A DNA stretch of 64,000 nucleotides from Streptomyces sp. L-9-10 (GCF_004151105.1 NZ_PHRF01000064.1:186001-250000); one strand, 5' to 3'. Counted from the stretch's first letter, positions 32,691-42,868 are shown. A program made the numbers and translations. Notes: generated by a model not told the origin, from the letters alone.

Positions 32691-34274
32691 TCATGGCGCT
32701 CCCGGCGGAATGAAGGGCAGCCCCGAGGGCGCGCCCTCCTCGATCAGGCGCATCAGCGCGTCCGTGTCCGCGTGCTCCTCGATGAGGTCACCGAGCAGGT
32801 CGAGCTGTTCCTCCCGCAACGCGCCGAAGCTCGTGCCGGGCGCGGGGACGAAACGCCGGCCCGCGGTCCGCGCCACCTCCGTCAGGAACCGCCGCCGGAA
32901 CGCGTCGCTCTCCAGCGCCCCGTGCCAGTGCGTGCCCGTGACCGCCCCCACCCGGCAGCCGTCCAGCGCCCGCCCGTCCGCGTCGGAGACGAAGGCGTCG
33001 CCTCCGCGTACGTCGGCGACGCCGTGATGGATCTCGTACCCCTCCACCGTCTCGCCGAGGGCCAGGCCCACCGGCCTGGCCAGGGTCTTCTCGCGGGCGA
33101 ACCGCACCCGTACGGGCAGCAGTCCGAGGCCGGGCACCGCGCCCGCCCGGGACTCCACCTCGTCGTCGATGTGCTCGCCCAGGAGCTGGTAGCCGCCGCA
33201 GATCCCCAGTACGGGACGGCCCTCGGCGGCCCGCCGGGCGAGCGCGTCGGCGAGCCCGCGTTCGCGCAGCCACGCCAGCGCCCTGACCGTGCCGCGCGTG
33301 CCGGGCACCACCACGAGATCGGCGTCGACCAGCTCCTCCGGCCGGTCCACGAACCGCACGACGACCCCCGGCTCCGCCGCCAGCGCGTCCACATCGGTGA
33401 AGTTGGACATCAGCGGCACGGCGCAGACCGCGACCCGCAGCACGTCCTCGCCGTACGGGGGAGCCGCCGGCGACTCGCGTACGGCGCCGCGCATCGAGAC
33501 GCGCAGCCCGTCCTCCTCGTCGATGCCCAGACCGTGCCGGAACGGCAGTACGCCGAGCGTGGATCGTCCCGTGAGCCCGCGGAGCATGTCGAGGCCCGGT
33601 TCGAGCAGCGAGACGTCGCCCCGGAATTTGTTGACCAGATAGCCCGCGATCAGCTCCTGGTCCTCGGGGGACAGCAGCGCGGTCGTCCCGAAGAACGAGG
33701 CGAAGACGCCGCCCCGGTCGATGTCCCCGACGACCACCACCGGCAGCCGCGCGGCCCGCGCGATGCCCATGTTCACGATGTCGGTACGACGCAGATTGAT
33801 CTCGGCGGGACTGCCGGCCCCTTCGCAGATCACGGCGTCGTAGGTGCCGCGCAGCCGCTCCAGGCACTCCAGTACGGGCCCGAGCAAGGACTCCCGGCGC
33901 CCCTCGTGCGGTGTTCTCCCCGGGGACGCCCCCTGAGAGGTCCCGAAGAAACCCCTGGCGCTCATTTCCCCCACCGGCCGCCCCATCAGCACCACTTGGC
34001 TGCTGCGGTCACTGCCGGGCTTCAGCAGGACCGGGTTCATCAGCGCGGTCGGTTCGATCCGGGCGGCCTGGGCCTGCATCGCCTGGGCCCGGCCGATCTC
34101 CGCGCCCTCGCGCGTCACGAACGAGTTCAGCGACATGTTCTGCCCCTTGAAGGGCGCGACCTTCACCCCACGGCGCACCAGCCAGCGGCAGATCCCCGCC
34201 GTGACCACGCTCTTGCCCGCGTCGGAGGTCGTGCCGGCTATCAGCAGCCCCCCGCCGCGCCCGTCCCCGCTCAT
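32691..34274 (-). CDS. cobQ: cobyric acid synthase
   Basis: A 527-residue glutamine-dependent synthase that amidates side chains b, d, e and g. The N-terminal P-loop domain contains GTTSDAGKSVVTAGI, then KGQNMSLNSFVT; the glutamine amidotransferase domain has LGICGGYQLLGEHIDD with the nucleophile Cys and a late YEIHHG. It overlaps the cobD stop by 4 bp (ATGA) and lies 28 bp before the chelatase gene. Confidence 0.95.
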   Translation of the reverse strand: MSGDGRGGGLLIAGTTSDAGKSVVTAGICRWLVRRGVKVAPFKGQNMSLNSFVTREGAEIGRAQAMQAQAARIEPTALMNPVLLKPGSDRSSQVVLMGRPVGEMSARGFFGTSQGASPGRTPHEGRRESLLGPVLECLERLRGTYDAVICEGAGSPAEINLRRTDIVNMGIARAARLPVVVVGDIDRGGVFASFFGTTALLSPEDQELIAGYLVNKFRGDVSLLEPGLDMLRGLTGRSTLGVLPFRHGLGIDEEDGLRVSMRGAVRESPAAPPYGEDVLRVAVCAVPLMSNFTDVDALAAEPGVVVRFVDRPEELVDADLVVVPGTRGTVRALAWLRERGLADALARRAAEGRPVLGICGGYQLLGEHIDDEVESRAGAVPGLGLLPVRVRFAREKTLARPVGLALGETVEGYEIHHGVADVRGGDAFVSDADGRALDGCRVGAVTGTHWHGALESDAFRRRFLTEVARTAGRRFVPAPGTSFGALREEQLDLLGDLIEEHADTDALMRLIEEGAPSGLPFIPPGAP

Positions 34275-35299
34275 CCGCGCCCCCTTCGTCCGGCCCCACG
34301 GCGTAGCGCGCGGTGGGCGAGTCCGTACCCGAAACGGCCCGCCACGCAGACCGCGAGGGCGGCCCCGGTCACCCGGCGCGACAGCCGTACGGCCCGCTCG
34401 ATGTCCGCGACCTCGACCGGCCGGCCCTCGCCGTTCAGCACCGGCCTGTGCTCCACCCGCCCGCCGTACGCGAGCGTCCCGCCCAGCCGTACGCCCAGCG
34501 CGCCGGCGAACGACGCCTCCACGGGGCCCGCGTTGGGGCTCGGATGTTTACGGGCGTCCCGCCGTACCGCCCGCAGGGCCGCGCCGGGATCGCCGCCGAC
34601 ACCGCCGGCCAGCGCACCGGCGAGTACGGCGGTCAGCCGGGCGCCCGGCCCGCCCACGACATCGTCGAGCCGGGCCGAGGCCCAGCCGAACCTGCGGTAC
34701 CGGGGCGAGAGATGACCCACCATCGCGTCGAGCGTGTTCACGGCACGGAATCCGGCGAGCCCCGGCACCCCCGCCACCGCCCCCCACACCAGCGCGCCGA
34801 CGACCGCGTCGGAGGTGTTCTCGGCGACCGACTCCACAACGGCCCGCGCGATCTGCTGTCCGTCGAGCGCCTGCGGGTCGCGGCCGCACAGATGCGGCAG
34901 CCGCTCCCTGGCCCGTTCGACGTCCCCGGCGGTGAGCGCCGCGCCGATGGCCCGTGCCTCCCGTCCCAGTGAGGTGCCGCCGACCACGGCCCAGGTGGTG
35001 GCGGCGGTCAGCGCCACGGAGGCGGTGCGGTGGTCGCGTACGCCCCGGGCGGCCAGCGCCGCGATTCCGGCGGCTCCTCCGGCGCACACCACGGTGTGCA
35101 GTGCGCCCCAGCCCCGGTGGTCGCGCCACAGCCTCCGCTCTACGGCCGTCGCCGCCCGGCCGAACGCGGCTACGGGGTGGCCCCGGCGCGGATCGCCGAA
35201 CAGCAGATCGCCCAGGAGGCCCACGGCGGCGCCGTAGGCGAAAGCACGCTCGGCGGGCCGGCTCCGGCCGCGCACGACGGCCGAACGGCGGCCAGACAT
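34271..35299 (-). CDS. cobD: adenosylcobinamide-phosphate synthase (CbiB/CobD)
   Basis: A 342-residue membrane protein that attaches the aminopropanol arm to cobyric acid. GLLGDLLFGDPRRGHPV near the N-terminus, VESVAENTSDAVV and the C-terminal-side FRAVNTLDAMVGH are the CbiB signatures, with several membrane helices. It is first in the operon, directly behind a cobalamin riboswitch whose 3' end lies within about 45 bp of its start. Confidence 0.94.
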   Translation of the reverse strand: MSGRRSAVVRGRSRPAERAFAYGAAVGLLGDLLFGDPRRGHPVAAFGRAATAVERRLWRDHRGWGALHTVVCAGGAAGIAALAARGVRDHRTASVALTAATTWAVVGGTSLGREARAIGAALTAGDVERARERLPHLCGRDPQALDGQQIARAVVESVAENTSDAVVGALVWGAVAGVPGLAGFRAVNTLDAMVGHLSPRYRRFGWASARLDDVVGGPGARLTAVLAGALAGGVGGDPGAALRAVRRDARKHPSPNAGPVEASFAGALGVRLGGTLAYGGRVEHRPVLNGEGRPVEVADIERAVRLSRRVTGAALAVCVAGRFGYGLAHRALRRGAGRRGRG

Positions 35300-35339
35300 G
35301 GCGAAATGTCCTCACTCAGGGTCCGCGCCCCGGCTCGAC

Positions 35340-35480
35340 GTGATGCGGCGGCGAGAGTTCCTGGCTCCTGGAGACGTGGCTCGCAGTGACAGTGGCGGGA
35401 CCGCGCCGGATTCGCACCGGCTTCCTCTTCTGCCGTCGTCAATGGCCCCGGAAGTCCACCACGCAGCGCAAACACCCGTC
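35340..35480 (-). promoter_or_regulatory. cobalamin riboswitch
   Basis: On the leftward strand the stretch reads GAGGAAGCCGGTGCGAATCC, then CGGTCCCGCCACTGTCACTG, then AGCCAGGAACTC. These are the conserved core, the GCCACTG element and the B12-box of adenosylcobalamin riboswitches in the right order. The T-loop-like GGTGTTTGCGCTGC at the 5' side fits P1-P3. It precedes cobD-cobQ-chelatase-cobO-cobB and should shut them off at high B12, presumably through translation start masking. Confidence 0.92.
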
Positions 35481-35565
35481 AACTCATCCCTGACCAGCGA
35501 CGGGACAGTGTGCCGAGCCCCACACGGCACCCCCGCCCCACGGGCACCGAAGAACCGGCCCCGGC

Positions 35566-35606
35566 GCGCGAACCGGCCCGGCACATGAAACGGCCCGGCA
35601 CATGAA
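35566..35606. repeat. 17-bp direct repeat upstream of the riboswitch
   Basis: Two copies of CGGCCCGGCACATGAA lie in tandem, with a partial third joined to the adjacent terminator. This is non-coding spacer between the pit operon end and the riboswitch promoter; I see no other feature here. Confidence 0.6.
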
Positions 35607-35641
35607 CCGGCCCCGGCGCGTGACGGACGCGCCGGGGCCGG
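35607..35641. terminator. strong terminator at the end of the pit operon
   Basis: CCGGCCCCGGCGCGT (35607-35621) and ACGCGCCGGGGCCGG (35627-35641) form a perfect 15-bp stem with a 5-nt loop. It lies downstream of the leftward pit genes and upstream of the leftward cobalamin operon, insulating the two. Confidence 0.85.
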
Positions 35642-35678
35642 CCCGGGTCGAGGTGGCGCGGCCGTTCCGGCCGCCCGG

Positions 35679-35906
35679 TCAGGCGACGATCAGATAGATC
35701 CCGTACGCGACGGCCGCCACGCAGAGCGCGAAGCAGGTGTACGCGCCCGCGCGGGCCAGCGCCACGGAGCCGGCGGCCCCCCGCGCGCTCGCCGACTCCT
35801 GCTTGGCGAGGCCCACGATGCCGAGGGTGAACAGGCCCACGAGGGCGACGGTGGCCACGAGGCTGACACCGAAGACGGAACCGAGTGCTGCCCAGTCGAT
35901 GTTCAT
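35679..35906 (-). CDS. small membrane protein of the pit operon
   Basis: A 75-residue protein with two membrane helices (VFGVSLVATVALVGLFTLGIVGL and AGAYTCFALCVAAVAYGIYLIV) and a short polar loop. It starts at the ATG behind GGAAGAG, 14 bp after the Pit stop, so it is co-transcribed and possibly an accessory of the transporter. Homologues next to low-affinity phosphate transporters are common in Streptomyces; no function is known. Confidence 0.8.
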   Translation of the reverse strand: MNIDWAALGSVFGVSLVATVALVGLFTLGIVGLAKQESASARGAAGSVALARAGAYTCFALCVAAVAYGIYLIVA

Positions 35907-35920
35907 GCGGTTTCTCTTCC

Positions 35921-37204
<1,284 letters not shown>

Positions 37205-37244
37205 TGACCCAGGACCCAGGCAATCTTTTGACGTCAGTGGCCTC

Positions 37245-37281
37245 GGTGAACGTAGGGAGTCAGAGTGAACGGAAGATGAAC
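37245..37281 (-). promoter_or_regulatory. candidate PHO box (PhoP site) before pit
   Basis: On the leftward strand GTTCATCTTCC is followed directly by GTTCACTCTGA, two 11-bp direct-repeat units of the GTTCAC type. A third GTTCACC lies 8 bp further on. This is the layout of Streptomyces PHO boxes. It is 40-80 bp upstream of the transporter start. Confidence 0.65.
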
Positions 37282-37380
37282 TGGGCTCGTCTTTGTGGTG
37301 TCCCCATGTGTGGAGAAATCGCCCGCCTGTTCTGCTGAAGTGCCCTGGGCTCCCTTGCCCCCGCCTGACAGGATTCTCAT

Positions 37381-38043
37381 ATGACTGATCAGCAGAGCCG
37401 GGACGCGATAGCCGGGGCCTGGCGTGAACTCATCGCCACCGCCCGGAGAACAGCAGGTGAAGGACTTGTCGTCGGTACATCGGGCAACGTGTCGGTACGG
37501 ATCGGCGAACTGATCCTCGTCACGCCGAGCGGAGTCCCGTATGACCAACTCACCGCCGAGGACGCCGTCGGCGTCGATCCGGACGGCCGACAGGTCCTCG
37601 GTGATTTCACCCCTACGAGTGAGCTGCCGCTGCACCTCGCCGTTTACCGGAACACCTCCGCGACGGCTGTGGTCCACACCCACGCCGTGCACGCCACCGC
37701 CGTCTCCACCCTCGTCCCCGAACTGCCCTTGATCCACTACATGGCGGCGGCCCACGGCGGCGCCGTCCGGGTCGCGCCCTACGCGCTGTACGGCTCGGAC
37801 GAACTGGCCGCCCATATGCTCCACGCCCTGCGCGACCGGAACGCCTGTCTCCTCCAGAACCACGGCACGGTCGCCTACGGGGACAGCCTCGCCCAGGCCT
37901 ACGACCGCACGGCGCAGCTGGAGTGGATGTGCCGCCTCTGGCTCACCGCGAACTCCCTGCCCGGCCGCACGCCCTCACTGCTGACCGAGGCCCAGCTGGA
38001 CGAGGTCGGACAGAAGCTGAAGGGGTACGGACAGCGGGGCTGA
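37381..38043 (+). CDS. class II aldolase/adducin-family protein
   Basis: A 220-residue zinc-dependent aldolase of the L-fuculose-phosphate aldolase family. The metal ligands His99 and His101 (VVHTHAVH) and His161 (QNHGTVAYG) and the catalytic Glu81 (TSELPLH) are present, as is the phosphate-site VGTSGNVSVR. It may cleave fuculose- or related ketose-1-phosphates; the substrate is unknown. It is divergent from pit and followed by a hydrolase gene about 90 bp downstream. Confidence 0.88.
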   Translation: MTDQQSRDAIAGAWRELIATARRTAGEGLVVGTSGNVSVRIGELILVTPSGVPYDQLTAEDAVGVDPDGRQVLGDFTPTSELPLHLAVYRNTSATAVVHTHAVHATAVSTLVPELPLIHYMAAAHGGAVRVAPYALYGSDELAAHMLHALRDRNACLLQNHGTVAYGDSLAQAYDRTAQLEWMCRLWLTANSLPGRTPSLLTEAQLDEVGQKLKGYGQRG

Positions 38044-38135
38044 CCAGCGTTTCCGGCGGGGCGTCCGGCAGGCTCCGGCACCCCGACGGACACCCCCGGC
38101 TGGCCGAGCCCGCCGGGGGTGACCACACTGGGAAC

Positions 38136-39263
38136 GTGCGCCCCGCCAAAGCGACGGCAGCGGCCGTCTCCACAGTCATCGGTGTCGGCGCGGCCGCGTT
38201 CGCGGCCGGCCGGTACGCCGGCGACGCCGCGCTCAAGACGACGCCCGGCCGCCCCCTGCCGGGCGACCCCCGTCTCACCGTGCACGCCACGGCCGCCGGA
38301 CAGATCGCCCTGACCCGCTGCCTCGCCTCCCTGCGCCCCGGTACGTACGGGATCGAGGGCCCCGGCGTCCACGCGGTCGTCGGGCCGGTCCTGGACGAGG
38401 TGGAACACGCCGCGGACACCGTGGTGCGCCGGCTGGAGCGCGTCAGTCACGGCTCGCTCGTCGCCGGCACCCGTGTGCGCCTCACCCCGCAGGTCCACAG
38501 CGGCGATCCCACCTCCGCCCTCGGCCTCGGCCACAAGGACGTGATGATCCCGGGCGAACTCGGCCCCCTGCCCGCCTGGTTCGTGCCCGGGGTGCGCGAC
38601 ACCTGGGTCATCACCACGCACGGCCTCGGCACCACCCGCGAGCACCCCATGAACATCATGGAGTTCCTCGCGGAACAGGAACTTCCGGTACTCGACCTCG
38701 CCTATCGCGGCGATCCCGGGGCGCCCCGCTCCCCGGACGGCCTCGGCCACCTCGGCGAGTCCGAATGGCGCGACCTCGACGCGGCGCTCCGTTACGCGGT
38801 CCGGTACGGCGCCGAGCGCGTGGTGCTGCACGGCTGGTCCACCGGCGCCTCGATGGCCCTGGGCGCGGCGGCCGGCTCCCCGCTCCGCGCCCGGATCGCC
38901 GGGCTGGTGCTCGACTCGCCGGTGCTGGACTCGGAGGCCACCCTGCGTGCGCTGGCCACCGCCCGCCGTGTCCCCGCGCCGCTGCTGCCGCTCGCGGTCC
39001 GGTCGGCCCAGGGCAGGGCCGGTCTCGACGGCGACCGGCTGCGCCAGGCCGCCGACCCCGGCAGGCTGAACATCCCGACGCTGATCTTCCACGGCCCCGA
39101 CGACACCCTCGCGTCCTGGAACCCCTCCCGCGAACTCGCCGCCCACCGCTCCGGTCTGATCAGCCTGCACGCCGTCGCGCACGCCCCGCACGGCGCGATG
39201 TGGAACGCGGATCCGGCGGGATACGAAGAGGTGCTCCGACGCTTCCTCACCCCCCTGATGTAG
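38136..39263 (+). CDS. alpha/beta-hydrolase-fold protein
   Basis: A 375-residue protein with an N-terminal signal-anchor-like segment (AVSTVIGVGAAAFAAGRYAG) and a C-terminal alpha/beta-hydrolase domain. The nucleophile elbow is HGWSTGASM; LIFHGPDDT carries the acid Asp and AHAPHGAMW a probable catalytic His. The ~130-residue N-terminal region is not typical of esterases. The start is a GTG behind GGGAA. The substrate is unknown; the anchor suggests action at the outer membrane face. Confidence 0.82.
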   Translation: MRPAKATAAAVSTVIGVGAAAFAAGRYAGDAALKTTPGRPLPGDPRLTVHATAAGQIALTRCLASLRPGTYGIEGPGVHAVVGPVLDEVEHAADTVVRRLERVSHGSLVAGTRVRLTPQVHSGDPTSALGLGHKDVMIPGELGPLPAWFVPGVRDTWVITTHGLGTTREHPMNIMEFLAEQELPVLDLAYRGDPGAPRSPDGLGHLGESEWRDLDAALRYAVRYGAERVVLHGWSTGASMALGAAAGSPLRARIAGLVLDSPVLDSEATLRALATARRVPAPLLPLAVRSAQGRAGLDGDRLRQAADPGRLNIPTLIFHGPDDTLASWNPSRELAAHRSGLISLHAVAHAPHGAMWNADPAGYEEVLRRFLTPLM

Positions 39264-39560
39264 CGCCTGGCCGCGCTGAGCCGGCGTCCGACGCGGCGCC
39301 GGGGACGGCGCGGCCCCACGGGGCGCTTTACCGGTGTCTGACGGATCTTTCCGGCATGCGGCGACGCGGCGGAATCCGATGCGACGCCCGGCGCTCCGCT
39401 TCACCTCCTTCACGCACCTTGCGACCCACCGGGTCCACCCGCCACACAGCGCTCCACCAGCTGTCCCGTCCCTTTCCAACAGGCATCTTCCTTCCCTTCC
39501 GTGCCCTGCGGCACCCCCGTGGAACGGGCCTCCTCCGCCCTTCCCGTACCGCCGGAACAG
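39264..39560. other. non-coding gap before the HEAT-like gene
   Basis: About 300 bp with pyrimidine-rich patches (CTTCCTT-type around 39480-39500) and no credible gene. Open frames that cross it are proline/arginine-rich and unlike protein. Confidence 0.4.
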
Positions 39561-39570
39561 GTTCCGTTTG

Positions 39571-39620
39571 GGCTTTCGGGCGGTCACCGGGAAGACTGCC
39601 CCCGTGACGTCCCGAAAGCC
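39571..39620 (+). promoter_or_regulatory. long dyad over the start codon of the HEAT-like gene
   Basis: GGCTTTCGGG (39571-39580) and CCCGAAAGCC (39611-39620) are perfect. The intervening CGGTCACCGGG and CCCGTGACG largely pair as well, giving about 20-bp imperfect arms. The ribosome-binding GGGAAG lies in the loop and the GTG start in the right arm. It may be an operator or an RNA switch that hides the start. Confidence 0.55.
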
Positions 39621-41001
39621 TGATGAGCAATTGGCGCGCAACTCCAGACTCCGACTCGTCCGCCCGCGGCCGTTGGCCACGGCCCGACGGGCTGTGACCG
39701 ACGGGCGCAGCCGTCCGGCACCCCGGCCGCCCGAGGGCACTCCGCCCCCGGCGGAGCTGGCCCGTCAGGCGAGAGCGGTCCTCGCCGACGCGGTGCGGAT
39801 CGCCCGCTGGGCGGCCGGTGACCGGGACCCCGGCGCGGGTCCGCTCGACGCGGCGACGGCCGAACGGGCCGCCGCGGCACTGGAGTTGACGTCCGACCAG
39901 GTGCGCGCGGGCTGGGACCGTGCCCGGCTGGCCGGACTCGTCGAGCTGCACGGCACCGCCGTACGGCCCGGCTGGCGGCTCCAGGCGTGGGACCGCGACG
40001 ACAGCGCGGTCCAGCGCGGCTGGGTGGCACTCTTCGACGCCTGGTCGCTCGTGCACCCGGCCCCCGAGGACGTCGCCGCCTCCACGGTCGCCGAGGTCGT
40101 CGAGGCCGTTCCGCAGGTGCTCTCCCTTCTCCAGCTCTCCGCAGGACCCGTGCTCGTACCGGCCCTGCTCGATCTCCTCCGGCAGCGGGTCGCGGAACTC
40201 CACGAGGAGCGCTGCGAGGTGCCCTACGGCCCGCAGCCCGCCCCCGTCGAGCCCCCGGCGCCCGAGCCGCCGGCCGACGACCTCCTGCCCCCGCTCCTCG
40301 ACTGGGCCCTGGAAGGGCTGGCCGCCGTGGGCGCGCTGACCCTGGGGAAGGGCCAGGCGACCCTCACCCCGCTCGGCAACTGGGCGGTCTGGGTCAAGCT
40401 GGAGCAGATCTGCGTCGCCGCCCAGAGCCCCGCGGGCAATATCGAGCAGTCCGCCGAGCACATGCTGCGCGGCTGCGCGCGGCTCACCCCCGGCCCCGCC
40501 CGCGCCGAATACCGTGCCTGGCTCGCCGCCCGCACCGTCGGCAGCGCGGTCACCGAACTGCTCGCCGTCGCCCGGGGAGAGGACGCGCTCCTGCGCGGGC
40601 TCGCCTTCGAGGCGCTGCGCGTCGTCGGCGCCCCCGCCGAGGCCGAGGTACGGGCCGCGGCGACGGACTCCTCGCTGCGCCCCTACGCTCTGCTCTGGCT
40701 GGCGGAGTACGAGGGCGCCGACCCGGAGGACGCGGCCGAGGTCCTCACCCGGGAGGAGTCCACCTGGCTCTGGGTGGACACCGCGGCGGCCGTCGCCGAC
40801 CACGGCGAGAGCGAACTGCTGGTCCGCCACCTGGACTCCGCCGTGCAGGGCAACGTGCCCGCGCTGCTCGACGAGATCCGGGCCGTCGGCCACCCCCGTA
40901 CCGTCCAGGTCCTGGTCGCCCTCGCCGCCGCGCACCCGGATCCCGCCCTCGCCAAGGCGGTCCGCCGGGCGGCCTTCCAGGTGCACACCGGAGGAGCCTG
41001 A
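39604..41001 (+). CDS. conserved hypothetical with HEAT-like C-terminus
   Basis: A 465-residue cytoplasmic protein. The N-terminal part (from VTSRKPDEQLARNSRL) is basic; a middle domain (LARQARAVLADAVRIARW, LTSDQVRAGWDRARLAGLVE) looks like a winged helix. The C-terminal ~170 residues are Ala/Leu/Glu-rich helical repeats (ALLRGLAFEALRVVGAPAEA and similar) like HEAT units. Function unknown. The GTG start is supported by GGGAAG but sits inside a dyad. It is the usual third gene after the hydrolase in this neighbourhood. Confidence 0.7.
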   Translation: MTSRKPDEQLARNSRLRLVRPRPLATARRAVTDGRSRPAPRPPEGTPPPAELARQARAVLADAVRIARWAAGDRDPGAGPLDAATAERAAAALELTSDQVRAGWDRARLAGLVELHGTAVRPGWRLQAWDRDDSAVQRGWVALFDAWSLVHPAPEDVAASTVAEVVEAVPQVLSLLQLSAGPVLVPALLDLLRQRVAELHEERCEVPYGPQPAPVEPPAPEPPADDLLPPLLDWALEGLAAVGALTLGKGQATLTPLGNWAVWVKLEQICVAAQSPAGNIEQSAEHMLRGCARLTPGPARAEYRAWLAARTVGSAVTELLAVARGEDALLRGLAFEALRVVGAPAEAEVRAAATDSSLRPYALLWLAEYEGADPEDAAEVLTREESTWLWVDTAAAVADHGESELLVRHLDSAVQGNVPALLDEIRAVGHPRTVQVLVALAAAHPDPALAKAVRRAAFQVHTGGA

Positions 41002-41145
41002 CCGGCCGGCCCCGCGCCGCGCGACCCGACGCGGAGGGACCGGCCCCGCCGGTCCCACCGCGAAGACCGACCGGACGGGACCCCGCCGCGCGGCGGTGCC
41101 CCGGTCGCCGGGACCGCGGTCCGCCAGGCCTCGGCCGGTCGTGCC

Positions 41146-41547
41146 TCAGCCGCCCGCGCCCGGCGCGTACGTCCCGAAGCTCCATATGTTCCCCTCGGCG
41201 TCGCGGGCCATGTAGTCCCGTGAGCCGTAGTCCTGGTCCGTGGGCGCCATCAGGATCTCGACGCCGTGCTCCACCGCCCGCGCGTGGTGCGCGTCGACGT
41301 CCTCGACGACCACATAGACGCCCGCGGGGCCCGCGTCGCCCATCGCCTTGGCGAAGACGCCCGCCCGGCCCTTCGAGCCCAGCATCACCACGCCGTCGCC
41401 GGACGCCAGCTCGGCGTGGAGCACCTCGCCGTCCTCGCCCTCGTACACCGATACCTCGGTGAACGCGAAGGCGTCTGTCAGCGTCCTGATGGCCGCCTTC
41501 GCGTCCCTGTACAGGATGGTCGGGCAGATGCTCGGTACTCCGGTCAT
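41146..41547 (-). CDS. VOC-family (glyoxalase/PhnB-like) protein
   Basis: A 133-residue vicinal-oxygen-chelate domain. It has PTILYRDAKAAIRTLTDAF at the first beta-alpha unit, VVMLGSKGRAG and GVYVVVEDVDAHHARAVEHG, and ends DYMARDAEGNIWSFGTY with the typical GN-WSF. The family includes glyoxalases and resistance proteins; no substrate can be assigned. I start at the ATG (MTGVPSICPT) behind GAGGGG; a TTG nine bases upstream is less likely. Confidence 0.85.
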   Translation of the reverse strand: MTGVPSICPTILYRDAKAAIRTLTDAFAFTEVSVYEGEDGEVLHAELASGDGVVMLGSKGRAGVFAKAMGDAGPAGVYVVVEDVDAHHARAVEHGVEILMAPTDQDYGSRDYMARDAEGNIWSFGTYAPGAGG

Positions 41548-41780
41548 GCTGATCAACCCCTCGCGGGCTCCAATGTGACGCGGATCTCAGTCTCGCACCG
41601 GCCACTGACAATCGGCCTTCGAGCCGTCACGGCCCCGCCCGGCCGGCATCCGGGGCCGAACGGGGGATGTGCCGCACCGCGCCCGCCGTGTCGCGGGGCG
41701 CCGCCGCCCCGCCCGCGCGGCCCGTGGCTACGCTCGCGAGCCCGGCAAGATCCGAAAGACAGGCCCCAGACGGGAGAACA

Positions 41781-42770
41781 GTGACGGCTGTGCCGACGAC
41801 CACGGCGCCGGACCTGCTGCCGGGCACCAGAGCGGACGGCGGTCCCGAGGACGACGCCGATTCCCCGTACGCCGAGTCCCGGTACACCGAGTCCCCGCAC
41901 GGCGGCCTCCCGCCCGGCGGTTCCCCGCGCCGCCCCGGCCCCCGGCCCGTCGGGCAGGGCCGTTCCCGGTACAGGCCGCGACGCCGTACCCGCCTCGTCC
42001 TCGCGGCCCTCTCCGTCGTCCTCGCCGTCCCGTTGGTGACCGCCGCCCGCCAGTCCAGGGACTTCCCCTTCGACGACCGCCTCACCGTGCACACCACCGC
42101 GGCGCCCGGACCCGCCGCCCAAGAGCCCGTCCTGCGCACGTCGGGCCCTCGCGTCGAGGCGCGCGACCCGGGCTCGGGCACGCTCCGCTGGGTCCACGAG
42201 CGCACCGGCAGCCGTCCGCTCGCCCTCGCAGCGGGGCCCGGCCACGCCTTCGCCCTCTGGAGCGACGGCCTGGTCACCGACACCGAGCGCGCCGCCGGCT
42301 CGGCCGTCCGCTGGCATCGCGCCCTGCCCGGTCTCGCCGACTGGCTGGCCGCGGGGCCCGGCCGCGCGGCGGGGGTCCTCCAGCCCCTCGCGCCCGGGTC
42401 GCGCATGCTCGCCGTCGTCACCCCGCATCGCATCGTCGCCTTCCGCGCCGAGGACGGCGATCTGCGCTGGGTGCTGCCCGCCGCCCGCGGCTGCGCCTTC
42501 GACCCGGGACGGTACGTCCGTACGGCCGGGATCCTGCTCGTCGCCCAGCCCTGTCCCGGGCACACCGACTGGACCGCCGAGCTGATGGCGGTCGACGACC
42601 TCGGCCGGATCGTGCCGGGCCGCACCCCGCTCCGCAACGACCTCCGCGACGACCCCCGTCGCGATCTCCGGGACGTTCCCCGGAACGGTCCCCCGGGCGG
42701 TGTCTCGAAAGGGTTCTCGGACCATCGTCCGGGGGACCGGCCAGAGAAAGCAGTTGCGCGACCCCGTTAG
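41781..42770 (+). CDS. membrane-anchored conserved hypothetical
   Basis: A 329-residue protein with a long acidic N-terminal cytoplasmic part, a basic RPRRRTR flank and one membrane segment (LVLAALSVVLAVPLVTAA). The extracellular domain has repeated strands with Trp (RWVHERTG, VRWHRALPG, LRWVLPAARG), like a short PQQ/beta-propeller. The last ~45 residues are Arg/Asp/Pro repeats. The start is a GTG behind GGGAGA. Function unknown. Confidence 0.72.
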   Translation: MTAVPTTTAPDLLPGTRADGGPEDDADSPYAESRYTESPHGGLPPGGSPRRPGPRPVGQGRSRYRPRRRTRLVLAALSVVLAVPLVTAARQSRDFPFDDRLTVHTTAAPGPAAQEPVLRTSGPRVEARDPGSGTLRWVHERTGSRPLALAAGPGHAFALWSDGLVTDTERAAGSAVRWHRALPGLADWLAAGPGRAAGVLQPLAPGSRMLAVVTPHRIVAFRAEDGDLRWVLPAARGCAFDPGRYVRTAGILLVAQPCPGHTDWTAELMAVDDLGRIVPGRTPLRNDLRDDPRRDLRDVPRNGPPGGVSKGFSDHRPGDRPEKAVARPR

Positions 42771-42780
42771 ACTGACCCGT

Positions 42781-42804
42781 ATGGCATTTCTCCTTGTGCA
42801 TTAG
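42781..42804 (+). CDS. possible 7-codon leader peptide of the ABC-F gene
   Basis: ATG GCA TTT CTC CTT GTG CAT TAG encodes MAFLLVH. It begins about 8 bp after a -10-like TTAGACT (42767-42773), so it could be the first codon of a leaderless transcript, and ends 64 bp before the ABC-F start. Short leader ORFs control several antibiotic-resistance ABC-F genes by ribosome stalling. Here it is only a candidate. Confidence 0.35.
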   Translation: MAFLLVH

Positions 42805-42868
42805 CCGGCGTCGAAGAATCTCCTCCGCCTGCCCTCTTCCGCCGTCCATACCGCCCTGGAGTCTTTCC

